From contig NZ_CP121112.1 in the NCBI RefSeq assembly GCF_029625295.1, forward strand, positions 682,001 to 746,000: DNA of 64,000 bases, in the 5' to 3' direction. A program made the translations under genes and the position numbers. Of the stretch, positions 43,054-51,981 are shown piece by piece. The notes under the pieces were generated by a model. It was not told where the DNA came from. It was given only the letters and a program-made list of their open reading frames with translations, and did no database searches. The stretch is from Flavobacterium gyeonganense (GTDB lineage: Bacteria > Bacteroidota > Bacteroidia > Flavobacteriales > Flavobacteriaceae). The first letter of the stretch is position 1; the number at the start of each line of letters is the position of its first letter.

Positions 43054-43815
43054 ATGAACAGAATAACCCAAAAATTACAAGAAGATAAAAAGATCCTTTC
43101 TATTTATTTTTCAGCAGGATATCCAAACTTAAATGATACCGTTCAGATTATTCAGGATTTAGAAAAAAACGGCGTGGATTTAATCGAAATAGGTCTTCCG
43201 TTCAGTGATCCTCTGGCAGACGGACCAACAATCCAGGCAAGTTCAACCTCAGCACTTCATAACGGAATGACCACTCAGCTGCTTTTTGACCAGCTGGCAA
43301 ACATTCGCGAAAGCGTAAAAATTCCGTTGATTATTATGGGATATTTTAATCCGATGCTGCAATACGGAGTTGAAGCTTTCTGTAAAAAATGCGCGGAAAT
43401 TGGTATCGACGGATTAATCATTCCGGATCTTCCGGTTGATGTTTATGCAGACGAATACAAAGCTATTTTCGAAAAATATGGTTTAATTAATGTGTTTTTA
43501 ATTACACCACAAACTTCAGACGATCGTATCCGTTTTATCGATAGCGTTTCAAATGGATTTATTTATATGGTAAGTTCGGCAAGTGTTACAGGATCACAAT
43601 CTGGTTTCGGAAATGTTCAGGAAGAATATTTTGAGAGAATTTCAAATCTTAATCTAAGGAATCCTCAGATCGTTGGTTTCGGAATTTCGAATAAAGAAAC
43701 TTTTAATCAGGCTACAAAATATGCAAAAGGCGCTATTATTGGAAGTGCTTTCATCAAACATTTAAGCGAAAGCGGAAGTGTTAAGATTGAAGAATTTGTT
43801 GAAGCGATTCGATAG
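43054..43815 (+). CDS. trpA: Tryptophan synthase alpha subunit
   Basis: TIM-barrel subunit of 253 residues that splits indole-3-glycerol phosphate and passes indole to TrpB. Catalytic residues are the Glu of LIEIGLPFSDPLADGPTIQ, which holds the E and D motifs, and GYFNPMLQYG. Phosphate is bound by GFGISNKE and IIGSAFIKHL. The start is the ATG at 43054 (MNRITQKLQEDK); a longer reading from TTG at 43021 would start in the hairpin. It is the last gene of the operon, followed by a terminator. Confidence 0.95.
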   Translation: MNRITQKLQEDKKILSIYFSAGYPNLNDTVQIIQDLEKNGVDLIEIGLPFSDPLADGPTIQASSTSALHNGMTTQLLFDQLANIRESVKIPLIIMGYFNPMLQYGVEAFCKKCAEIGIDGLIIPDLPVDVYADEYKAIFEKYGLINVFLITPQTSDDRIRFIDSVSNGFIYMVSSASVTGSQSGFGNVQEEYFERISNLNLRNPQIVGFGISNKETFNQATKYAKGAIIGSAFIKHLSESGSVKIEEFVEAIR

Positions 43816-43842
43816 ATTTTCTTTTTATAAACAATTCAAAAA

Positions 43843-43876
43843 GGCATTTAAATTATTTTTAAGTGCCATTTTTTTT
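43843..43876 (+). terminator. Terminator of the trp operon
   Basis: Arms GGCATTTAAA (43843-43852) and TTTAAGTGCC (43858-43867), with one G-U pair and a short loop, then a run of eight T (43869-43876). Confidence 0.9.
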
Positions 43877-43971
43877 AAAACCCTTTTATTTTACTTTAAA
43901 TAATCATTTTCCCATTGTTACGCATTTTTTATATTTTAAATCCAAACCTGAAAAAGAAATTTTAGGGTATA

Positions 43972-44163
43972 TTGTTGCACAGAATTTTGCTAACAGAGAC
44001 TGAAACTAAAGAAATTATGACTGTAGTTCATGGCACAATGAACTTTAAATTATCTCATGAAAACAATTATCTTAATAAAGAAAGCATTATTGGATTACAA
44101 ATGTATTTCCACAACTTGAAGATAGCGTTGAAAGAGAAGTACAAAATGCTGGAAAGAACTTGA
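43972..44163 (+). CDS. Doubtful small ORF
   Basis: A 63-codon frame from a TTG, or 49 codons from the ATG at 44017 (MTVVHGTMNFKLSHENNY). It has no recognisable domain, signal peptide or neighbour link. The composition is not clearly coding, and it may be a remnant. It lies in the 423-bp gap between the trp terminator and the M1 peptidase gene, which otherwise shows nothing I can name. Confidence 0.2.
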   Translation: MLHRILLTETETKEIMTVVHGTMNFKLSHENNYLNKESIIGLQMYFHNLKIALKEKYKMLERT

Positions 44164-44238
44164 CGAATAACATTTATTAGAACGATTTAAAAATTAAACG
44201 TAAATTACACGGTCTTTCTAATTTATAACTCCGTATTT

Positions 44239-45912
44239 ATGATAAATGCTATAAGTAAAAGAACTTTTATACTTATTTTCAACTTACTGTTTTGTTTTGC
44301 ACATGCGCAACAAAATCAAAAATTACCAATACCAACAAAACAAGATACTTTAAACGGTTCTATAACTCCCGAAAGAATCTGGTGGGATATTCAGCATTAT
44401 GATCTCACTATAAAACCTGATTACAACAGCAAAACTATTACCGGAAAAAATGTAATTGAATATAATGTTGTCAATAAAAAGCATTCTCCATTAATGCAAA
44501 TTGACCTTGTTGCTCCTTTAAAAATCGACAGCATTTTTCAGAAAGGAAAAAAAGTAGATTATACTCAAAATGAAAATATTTGGTATTTAAAGTTGCCTTA
44601 TAATCAACTTTCTAAAAAAAATAAAATCACCATTTATTATTCCGGGAAACCTACAGAATCCATCAAACCGCCTTGGGATGGAGGTCTGGTCTGGTCAAAA
44701 GATTCCTTAAATCGTCCGTGGATTTCAGTTGCATGTCAGTACAAAGGTGCTAGCTTGTGGTATCCTTGTAAAAATGCTTTGTATGATGAGCCTGATAAAG
44801 GCGCGACAATAACAGTTTCTGCTTCAAACGGTTTAATAGCAATTTCGAATGGCCGTTTAAAATTAAAAAACAAAAATACCGATAATACTTTCTCTTATAC
44901 CTGGGAAATTAAAAATCCTATTAATCATTATGGAATTACTTTTTACATAGGAAATTATGTAAATCTTCATGATACCTACAAAGGAGAAAACGGAAGTTTA
45001 AGTATGGATTACTGGGTTTTAGATTACAACAAAGAAAAAGCTAAAAAACATATGATCCCGGAAGTTCATAATACAATGAAATCTCTGGAAAATTGGTTTG
45101 GTCCCTATCCTTTTTATGAAGACGGATTTAAAATTGTAGACGCACCTTACATCGGAATGGAACATCAAAGTGCAATTGCGTATGGAAGTTCTTACAAAAA
45201 GGGGACAAACAAAAAAGGAGGTGATATTTCGAATACCGGCTGGGGCAAAAAAACAGATAAAATTATCGTTCACGAAATGGCGCACGAATGGTTCGGGAAC
45301 AGCATCACTGCAAATGACATTGCCGACCGATGGATTCAGGAAGGTTTTGCAGGTTTGGCCGAAGAACTTGTTATAGCTGATTTATACGAAAAACAAGCAG
45401 GAAATGAATTTATGATTGGCCGATTCAGAACTATTGAAAATGACAAACCGGTTATTGGCCGATACGGAATAAATGAAGATGGCAGCAATGATAATTATAT
45501 CAAAGGTTGGGCAGTTTTGCACATGATAAAAACGATTATAAACGATGACACAAAATTTAGAGAAATATTGCGCAGTTTAAATTATGATTTCCACAATAAA
45601 GTTATTACATCAAATGAAATAGAAAACTATATAAGTAGAAAATCAGGAATCAATTTCTACTATTTATTTGACCAATATCTGAGATCAGAAAGAGTTCCGG
45701 TTTTGGAATACAAGTTTAAAGATGAACAATTAAGCTATCGATATATAAATTGTAATGACGATTTTGAAATGCCAATTACTACAAATTGGACACAGGATAA
45801 ATGGTTGAAACCTACGACTTCCTTTCAGACATTACGGTTAAAAAATGAAGATTTCAACAAATACTTCAATCCTAATCCTAACTTTTACATCACGATTAAA
45901 GAAGTTAAATAA
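44239..45912 (+). CDS. Secreted M1 family metallopeptidase
   Basis: Zinc aminopeptidase-like enzyme of 557 residues with a signal peptide (about 1-23, ending AHA). The N-terminal beta-domain (about 45-250) precedes the thermolysin-like domain with GMEHQS (in place of GxMEN) and the zinc site HEMAH (His345, Glu346, His349) with Glu368 as third ligand. It lacks the long C-terminal helical domain of PepN, so it is a short M1 form as is common in Bacteroidota. It acts on peptides in the periplasm or outside the cell. The gene stands alone between the trp operon and the efflux operon. Confidence 0.92.
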   Translation: MINAISKRTFILIFNLLFCFAHAQQNQKLPIPTKQDTLNGSITPERIWWDIQHYDLTIKPDYNSKTITGKNVIEYNVVNKKHSPLMQIDLVAPLKIDSIFQKGKKVDYTQNENIWYLKLPYNQLSKKNKITIYYSGKPTESIKPPWDGGLVWSKDSLNRPWISVACQYKGASLWYPCKNALYDEPDKGATITVSASNGLIAISNGRLKLKNKNTDNTFSYTWEIKNPINHYGITFYIGNYVNLHDTYKGENGSLSMDYWVLDYNKEKAKKHMIPEVHNTMKSLENWFGPYPFYEDGFKIVDAPYIGMEHQSAIAYGSSYKKGTNKKGGDISNTGWGKKTDKIIVHEMAHEWFGNSITANDIADRWIQEGFAGLAEELVIADLYEKQAGNEFMIGRFRTIENDKPVIGRYGINEDGSNDNYIKGWAVLHMIKTIINDDTKFREILRSLNYDFHNKVITSNEIENYISRKSGINFYYLFDQYLRSERVPVLEYKFKDEQLSYRYINCNDDFEMPITTNWTQDKWLKPTTSFQTLRLKNEDFNKYFNPNPNFYITIKEVK

Positions 45913-45984
45913 CTTTACTTTTAATAATTTTGAAGAGCAAAATTAACTACACCGTTTTATGTTAATATTAAGTTAAAACAAAAC

Positions 45985-46021
45985 TAAACAAGTGTTTAAA
46001 TTAAACAAGTGTTTAATTTTG
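45985..46021. promoter_or_regulatory. Two TetR operators over the -7 box of the efflux operon
   Basis: Two copies of AAACA-AG-TGTTT: TAAACAAGTGTTTA at 45985-45998 and TTAAACAAGTGTTTAA at 46001-46016, centres 17 bp apart. The exact -7 box TAATTTTG (46014-46021) overlaps the second. Binding of the TetR protein would block its own promoter, 23 bp before the start codon. Confidence 0.8.
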
Positions 46022-46043
46022 TATTCGATTTCAAAACAACATC

Positions 46044-46673
46044 ATGTCACAGATCGAATTAAACGATAAAAAAATTCAAATTCTGAAAGTAGCCGAGAAA
46101 CTTTTTTCGGAAAAAGGATTTGAAGGAACGTCTATACGAGACATCTCTAAAGAGGCAAAAATTAATATTGCCATGGTTTCGTATTATTTTGGTTCTAAAG
46201 AAAAGCTGCTTGAAGCTTTGATAATTCATAAAACAGCTGATTTAAAATTACAAATCGAAAGTTTACAGCACGAAAAACTCGAACCTCTTGATAAAGTAAA
46301 TAAATTAGTCGAAATTTACATTAACCGAATCAATTGTAACAAAGGGATATTCAGGGTTTTACATTTCGAACTTACATCAAAAAAAAGAGAAAATAGCTTA
46401 GCCGTTTTCACAGAATTGAAAAAAGGCAATTTAAAGTCACTGGAAACAATTATTCATGAAGGCCAGTCTAAAGGAATTTTTAGAAAAGATATAATTATTC
46501 CGCTTATCACTCCGACAATAATGGGTACTTTTTTTCATTTTCATATGAATAAACCTTTCTTCGTCGAATTACTGAATTTAAACACAGAAGAGTTGTATGA
46601 CAATTACATCAAAACGATTCTTAAAAACCACATTCAACAAACTATAAAAGCACTACTTGTTTATGAAAATTAG
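46044..46673 (+). CDS. TetR/AcrR family transcription regulator
   Basis: Repressor of 209 residues. The N-terminal HTH is typical: KIQILKVAEKLFSEKGFEGTS, IRDISKEAKINIAMVSYYFGSKEKLLEALI. The C-terminal domain (about 80-205) is helical and binds an unknown ligand. It overlaps the tolC-like gene by 11 bp and so is co-transcribed with the efflux pump it most probably represses. Two palindromes over the promoter are its likely operators. Confidence 0.92.
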   Translation: MSQIELNDKKIQILKVAEKLFSEKGFEGTSIRDISKEAKINIAMVSYYFGSKEKLLEALIIHKTADLKLQIESLQHEKLEPLDKVNKLVEIYINRINCNKGIFRVLHFELTSKKRENSLAVFTELKKGNLKSLETIIHEGQSKGIFRKDIIIPLITPTIMGTFFHFHMNKPFFVELLNLNTEELYDNYIKTILKNHIQQTIKALLVYEN

Positions 46674-47985
46674 TCAATTAATGCTCTTTGGAGTTTTCTT
46701 TATCGGAATTTCTTCAATAGAAGCACAAGAAAAAACAAGTTTAACCTTAGACGAAGCCGTTAAGCTGGCGTGGGAAAAGAGTAACGAAGTTACACTTGCC
46801 AATACTAAGGTAAACACAAAAAAATACGAATTACAGTCGGTTAAGAATAATCAGTATCCGGACTTAAAAGTTTCGGGTCAATACCAGCGTTTAGGAAAAG
46901 CTTCGATTGACCTGCATAACGATCAGGCAAGTTCTGAGCCTATGGCATCTCCTGACCGTGCTATGTTAGGAATGGCAAATCTTAGTCTGCCAATCTTTTC
47001 GGGATTTAAAATTCAAAGCAGTATTGATACTTACGAAAGTTTATACGAAGCAGAAACTGCGAATGCAGCTAAAACGAAAGAAGATGTTGCGCTCCGCGTG
47101 ATTACCTATTATACTGCATTATATAAAGCCCAAAAAACATTAGATCTTTTAAACGAAAACCAGAAACAGGCAAAACAGCGTGTAACTGATTTTACCGAAT
47201 TAGAAAAAAACGGAATTATCCCGAGAAATGATTTATTGAAAGCACAATTGATGGTTTCAAAAACACAATTATCTATTGATGAAGCGAATAACAACATCAA
47301 TAATATCAATTTTTATCTTACAACATTGCTTAAATTAGATCCTTCAGTAAAACTTCAGGTTAATGAGCAGGATTTCTTTAATTTAAAAACAAGCAATGCC
47401 CCAACATCTGATGCATTGGCATTGGAAAACAGAAAAGATTTAGAAGCTGTCCGTTTACAATCTAAAGCAAGCGAAGCTAATATTAGAGTTGCAAAAGCTG
47501 GTTACTATCCAACATTAGCTTTATTGGGAGGTTATACAGCTTTCGATCTTAAAGATTTTATTACTGTAAAGTATGCTATGAATTTCGGCGTTGGACTATC
47601 TTATGATTTATCGGGAATTCTAAAAAACAATTCGCACGTAAAAGAAGCTGAAAGTAAAGCGATGGAGGTAAAAAATTCTGAAGCACTTTTAAGCGATCGC
47701 ATCAAAGTAGAAGTTCAAAAATCTATTGAAGATTATGACTTAGCTATTAATCAGAGTGTGGTTTATGATGAAGCATTACAACAGGCTTCTGAAAACTACA
47801 GACTGGTAAAGGACAAATTCGACAACGGTTTATCTGATACCAATGATCTTGTTGAAGCTGATGTAGAACATTTAAGCGCTAAAATCAATACTGCTTTATC
47901 AAAAGCAACTATTATCCAAAAGTATTATGAATTACTTTCGGTATCCGGACAATTATCTCAATCATTCAATCTTTCTAAAATATAA
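46663..47985 (+). CDS. TolC family outer-membrane efflux protein
   Basis: Outer-membrane channel of 440 residues with a signal peptide ending SIEA-QE. It has the two OEP repeats of long coiled-coil helices (about 30-220 and 250-430), starting with TSLTLDEAVKLAWEKSNEVTLA and ending with LVEADVEHLSAKINTALSKATI. The start is the ATG at 46663 inside the end of tetR; a reading from TTG at 46657 adds only two residues. With the next two genes it makes a tripartite pump across both membranes. Confidence 0.9.
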   Translation: MKISQLMLFGVFFIGISSIEAQEKTSLTLDEAVKLAWEKSNEVTLANTKVNTKKYELQSVKNNQYPDLKVSGQYQRLGKASIDLHNDQASSEPMASPDRAMLGMANLSLPIFSGFKIQSSIDTYESLYEAETANAAKTKEDVALRVITYYTALYKAQKTLDLLNENQKQAKQRVTDFTELEKNGIIPRNDLLKAQLMVSKTQLSIDEANNNINNINFYLTTLLKLDPSVKLQVNEQDFFNLKTSNAPTSDALALENRKDLEAVRLQSKASEANIRVAKAGYYPTLALLGGYTAFDLKDFITVKYAMNFGVGLSYDLSGILKNNSHVKEAESKAMEVKNSEALLSDRIKVEVQKSIEDYDLAINQSVVYDEALQQASENYRLVKDKFDNGLSDTNDLVEADVEHLSAKINTALSKATIIQKYYELLSVSGQLSQSFNLSKI

Positions 47986-47997
47986 TCGCTAGCTCTC

Positions 47998-49077
47998 ATG
48001 GAAAAGAAAAAGACAAATAAAAAATTCATCATTATACTAACCGTTTTGATTTTAGTAGGAGGAACTTACGGAATTTCAAAATATTTACACTCTCAGGCAC
48101 ACGAAGAAACAGATGATGCACAGATCGAGAAAAGAATGAATCCGATTATTCCAAGAGTATCGGGATACATTAGCAAAGTATATGTAAAAGATAATGATTT
48201 TGTAAAAAAAGGAGATACTTTGTTTACAATTGACAAGAGGGATTATCAATTGAAAATTGATGAAGCACAAGCCGCTTTATTAGGAGCTGAAGGTCAGTAT
48301 GAAGCTGCAAAAGCAGATATCGGCAGTGCTTACGCAAGCATTAATGTTTCTGATGCTCAGATGAAATCAGCTGGCGGTTCTATCGAAAGTGCTAAAATCA
48401 GACTCAGACAATTGACAAACGACTACAACCGTTATAATAATTTATATAAAACGCATACGATTACGAAACAACAATACGAGCAGGCATTAACAGCGAAAGA
48501 AGAAGCCGAAAATCAGGTTCGTGTTTTAGAGCAGCAACAAAGAGCAAGTTCATTCCAAAAATCGGTTATCCAGTCAAAATCTAAAGTTTCTGACAAACAA
48601 ACAGAAGTAGCTGCAGCTAACATCAAAAAAGCAAAAACTATGCTTGATGTTGCTCATTTAAACCTTTCATACACAGTAGTTACTGCTGCAATTGATGGCC
48701 AGGTTTCTAAAGTGGATATTCAGCCGGGACAATTGGTTCAGCCTGGTCAGTCTTTATTTTATATTATCAACAACAATGAAGCATGGGTTGTAGCAAACTT
48801 TAAAGAAACACAATTGAACAAAATGGTTGTGGGGCAAAAAGTAAGCTTAAAAGTGGATGCTTATCCTAATTATGAATTTAAAGGAACTGTTACTTCTTTC
48901 TCGCCTGCTACAGGATCTCGTTTTTCATTATTACCTCCTGACAATGCAACAGGAAACTTCGTAAAAACGATTCAGAGATTACCTGTAAAAATTAGTTTAG
49001 ACTCTTCAAACGATCCTAAAAAAGTAGAATTATTACGTCCTGGAATGAATGTTGACGTAGACGTACATTTGAAATAA
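47998..49077 (+). CDS. HlyD/EmrA family periplasmic adaptor
   Basis: Membrane-fusion protein of 359 residues, anchored by one N-terminal helix (about 8-27). A split lipoyl/barrel-sandwich domain flanks an alpha-hairpin: PIIPRVSGYISKVYVKDNDFVKKGDTLF near 50-77, coiled coil near 80-215, and TVVTAAIDGQVSKVDIQPGQLVQPGQSLF near 222-250. A beta-barrel follows. It links the MFS pump to the TolC channel. It lies 12 bp after tolC and 5 bp before the MFS gene. Confidence 0.92.
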   Translation: MEKKKTNKKFIIILTVLILVGGTYGISKYLHSQAHEETDDAQIEKRMNPIIPRVSGYISKVYVKDNDFVKKGDTLFTIDKRDYQLKIDEAQAALLGAEGQYEAAKADIGSAYASINVSDAQMKSAGGSIESAKIRLRQLTNDYNRYNNLYKTHTITKQQYEQALTAKEEAENQVRVLEQQQRASSFQKSVIQSKSKVSDKQTEVAAANIKKAKTMLDVAHLNLSYTVVTAAIDGQVSKVDIQPGQLVQPGQSLFYIINNNEAWVVANFKETQLNKMVVGQKVSLKVDAYPNYEFKGTVTSFSPATGSRFSLLPPDNATGNFVKTIQRLPVKISLDSSNDPKKVELLRPGMNVDVDVHLK

Positions 49078-49082
49078 AATAA

Positions 49083-50672
49083 ATGGCAGCAGCAGTACAA
49101 GGAGACGACGATTTAGTAGAATACGGCTACAGACGTGTAATCATTACGATTACGGCAGTACTTTGTGCATTGCTGGAAATTGTAGATACTACGATTGTAA
49201 ACGTAGCACTGACAGACATGCGCGGAAGTCTTGGGGCAACCCTGACTGACGTTGCGTGGGTAATTACAGCATACGCGATTGCGAATGTTATTGTAATTCC
49301 GATGACGAGCTGGCTATCACAGCAATTTGGAAGACGAAATTATTTTGTGGCTTCAATCATAATATTTACTGTCTGTTCCTTTTTGTGTGGAAATGCCACA
49401 AATATTTGGGAACTGGTAGCCTTCCGGTTCGTACAAGGTATGGGTGGTGGAGCACTATTGGTAACAGCCCAAACGATTATTACAGAAAGTTACCCAGTAG
49501 CCAAACGTGGAATGGCGCAGGCAATTTACGGAATGGGTGTAATTGTTGGACCAACTCTGGGACCACCTTTGGGAGGTTATTTAGTTGATAATTATTCCTG
49601 GCCTTATATTTTCTACATCAATATTCCTTTGGGAATTATTGCTACAATCCTGGCTTTAACTTTCGTTAGAAGTCCAAAATATGGAGAGAAATTAAAAGCA
49701 AATCAGGTTGACTGGTGGGGAATTATTTTGTTGAGTACCTTTATTGGTTCATTACAATTCGTATTAGAGCACGGACAACAGGACGACTGGTTTAACGATT
49801 CTTTAATTGTAACCTTAAGTGTTGTAACAGTTTTAGGATTGGTTTTATTTATTTGGAGAGAGCTTACCTATAAACATCCAATTGTAAACTTAAGTGTTTT
49901 AAAAGACGGGAATTTAAGAATCGGAACCGTAATGTGTTTTATTCTTGGTTTCGGTTTATACGGATCGACATTGATTATCCCAATTTACACGCAGTCAATC
50001 TTAGGATGGACCGCAACTGATGCCGGATTATTATTAATTCCGGGATCGATTACAACAGCACTTATGATGCCGTTTGTGGGGAATATGATTCAGAAAGGTG
50101 TACCTCAGGGTTATATGGTAGGAGTAGGATTTTTAATTTTCTTCTTCTTTACCTTTATGATGTACAGCCGTATGACGCCTGATACTGGAGTTGAACATAT
50201 GTACTGGCCTTTAATTTTAAGAGGAATTGGTTTAGGATTACTTTTCGTACCTATTACGACACTTTCCCTTTCAACTTTAAAAGGAAAACAAATTGGTGAA
50301 GGAGCAGCATTTACAGGAATGATGCGTCAATTAGGCGGATCTTTTGGTATTGCCATTATTACTACGTTCATCACGCGCTTCAGCCAGTCGCACCGAGTAG
50401 ATTTAATTAACAATTTAGATCCGGCCAAATTCGAAGTACAGCAGCGAATTGCAGGGATGCAGCACGCTTTTATGGCAAAAGGTTACAGTGCCGATGTTGC
50501 TTTAAAAAAAGCGTATCAGGCTATTGATCTTTCTGTAATGAAACAAAGTACTGTAATGGCTTACATGGATATTTTCCTTTATTTAGGAATCATGTTTTTA
50601 TGTTGCATACCGATTATTCTCTTTATCAAAAAAGGGAAGAACAAAATTAATGCAGCCGACGCAATGCATTAA
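49083..50672 (+). CDS. EmrB/QacA-type MFS drug exporter (DHA2 family)
   Basis: Proton-driven inner-membrane exporter of 529 residues with 14 predicted helices. Motif D1/antiporter signs are DTTIVNVALTDM (about 35-46), WVITAYAIANVIVIP, RFVQGMGGGALLVTAQTII and the antiporter motif C GMGVIVGPTLGPPLGGYLVD. It is the last gene of the tetR-tolC-emrA-emrB operon and is followed by a strong terminator. Such EmrAB-TolC pumps export hydrophobic toxic compounds; the substrates here are unknown. Confidence 0.93.
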   Translation: MAAAVQGDDDLVEYGYRRVIITITAVLCALLEIVDTTIVNVALTDMRGSLGATLTDVAWVITAYAIANVIVIPMTSWLSQQFGRRNYFVASIIIFTVCSFLCGNATNIWELVAFRFVQGMGGGALLVTAQTIITESYPVAKRGMAQAIYGMGVIVGPTLGPPLGGYLVDNYSWPYIFYINIPLGIIATILALTFVRSPKYGEKLKANQVDWWGIILLSTFIGSLQFVLEHGQQDDWFNDSLIVTLSVVTVLGLVLFIWRELTYKHPIVNLSVLKDGNLRIGTVMCFILGFGLYGSTLIIPIYTQSILGWTATDAGLLLIPGSITTALMMPFVGNMIQKGVPQGYMVGVGFLIFFFFTFMMYSRMTPDTGVEHMYWPLILRGIGLGLLFVPITTLSLSTLKGKQIGEGAAFTGMMRQLGGSFGIAIITTFITRFSQSHRVDLINNLDPAKFEVQQRIAGMQHAFMAKGYSADVALKKAYQAIDLSVMKQSTVMAYMDIFLYLGIMFLCCIPIILFIKKGKNKINAADAMH

Positions 50673-50698
50673 TGCTAATAATAATTTATAATATTCAA

Positions 50699-50738
50699 AA
50701 CGCCGAATTCAATAATCAGAATTCGGCGTTGTTTTTTT
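50699..50738 (+). terminator. Terminator of the efflux operon
   Basis: Perfect 12-bp arms AACGCCGAATTC (50699-50710) and GAATTCGGCGTT (50719-50730), 8-nt loop, then GTTTTTTT. Confidence 0.95.
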
Positions 50739-50754
50739 AGCTATTTTGTATTTA

Positions 50755-50859
50755 ACCGCAAAGTTCGCAATGAATTTATTCAGCAAAACTCTAAAAAAGT
50801 TCACAAGGCTTTGTGCATTTTTTTGCGAACCTTGCTGCAAACCTTTGCTTCATTGCGGT
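50755..50859. repeat. CGCAAAG-family long inverted repeat
   Basis: Nested arms ACCGCAA (50755-50761)/TTGCGGT (50853-50859) and TTCGCAA (50764-50770)/TTGCGAA (50823-50829), with AAGTTCACAAGGCTTTGTG inside. It is related to 7523-7583 and 30934-30979. It lies between the convergent emrB and yaaA genes. Confidence 0.65.
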
Positions 50860-50891
50860 AAAAAAAATAGAATCTTAAATCTTCAAAAAAA

Positions 50892-51650
50892 CTATCTTGT
50901 AAAAACCAAATGATTCCCTTTAGAAAGATTAGCATCAAACTGATACCCTTCATAATTAAATCCTTTCAGATCATCAATAGTCTCAGCATTGGTATCAATA
51001 ATATAACGAACCATCATACCCCTCGCCTTTTTCGCAAAGAAACTAATCATTTTTAATTTTCCGTCTTTATAATCTTTAAAATCCGGAGTAATTACCGGAA
51101 CTTTTAACGCTTTTACGTCAACAGCAGAAAAATATTCATTACTTGCTAAATTCACGAATAATTCATCTTTTTTCAACTCTTTATTTAAGGCTTTTGTAAC
51201 TGTTGGCTTCCAGAAATCATGCAGGTTTTTAGATTCACCAACCGGCATTTTAGTTCCCATTTCTAAACGATAGGCCTGCATTAAATCTAATGGTTTTAAA
51301 AGACCGTAAAGACCTGATAAGATTCTTAATTTATCTTGCAGCTCCTCTAATTTATCTACCGGAATTGTATAAGCATCCAAACCGGTATAAACGTCCCCAT
51401 CGAAAGTATAAACTGCAGGGCGTGCATTTTCAGGAGTAAAAGGCGTTTTCCAATCCTGATTTCTTTTCCAGTTTAAATCGGCCAGTTTTTCTGAAATTGA
51501 CATTAATTCTGATAATTCTGCTGGCTTTTTTTGTTTTACAATTTTATGAACTATTCTCGCTTCTTTTAAAAATGAAGGCTCAGTATATTGAGATGTTGGT
51601 AATTCTTTTTCGAAATTCAAAGATTTCGCCGGAGATATAACAATTTTCAT
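50892..51650 (-). CDS. yaaA: YaaA family peroxide stress protein
   Basis: Cytoplasmic DUF328 protein of 252 residues, the usual length. E. coli YaaA lowers free iron and protects DNA during hydrogen peroxide stress. It has the family start MKIVISPAKSLNFE, then FDGDVYTGLDA, RILSGLYGLLKPLDLMQAYRLEMG, LVNLASNEYF, and KMISFFAKKARGMMVRYI. It is a single gene convergent with the efflux operon. Confidence 0.94.
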   Translation of the reverse strand: MKIVISPAKSLNFEKELPTSQYTEPSFLKEARIVHKIVKQKKPAELSELMSISEKLADLNWKRNQDWKTPFTPENARPAVYTFDGDVYTGLDAYTIPVDKLEELQDKLRILSGLYGLLKPLDLMQAYRLEMGTKMPVGESKNLHDFWKPTVTKALNKELKKDELFVNLASNEYFSAVDVKALKVPVITPDFKDYKDGKLKMISFFAKKARGMMVRYIIDTNAETIDDLKGFNYEGYQFDANLSKGNHLVFTR

Positions 51651-51981
51651 TTGTACGTTTTTGTATGACTCAAAAATACAAATTGCATTTTTAAAAATAT
51701 CTTATTGCAATTGATTTGTTTTATTGTTGTATAGTTTTTTCGCCACTCCCGATAGCTATCGGGATCACGAATTTATTTTTAAAATCTTTGAGTATAATTT
51801 CGAATGAATTCGTGTAATTCAGCTTCACCATATTATTTTAATAAAATTCAATTGAAAAATTGTGAAATTATTCAAAAAAGTAAGCGATAGATTATAATAG
51901 GCATTTTCTATGTTGTAAATTTGCATGCATTTTATTTCATCTGAAATTCAAATTGCATTTTACTCAAAAATTAGTGAATTC
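51651..51981. other. Intergenic region with palindrome and promoter box
   Basis: Divergent gap of 331 bp. It holds the dispersed 18-bp palindrome at 51747-51764 and the -7 box TAAATTTG (51916-51923) for the CCA-enzyme gene. An in-frame ATG at 51925 lies just after that box and upstream of the expected transcription start. Confidence 0.55.
51747..51764. repeat. TCCCGATAGCTATCGGGA palindrome, second copy
   Basis: Perfect 18-bp palindrome identical to 42490-42507. It stands alone in the yaaA/CCA gap. Confidence 0.75.
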
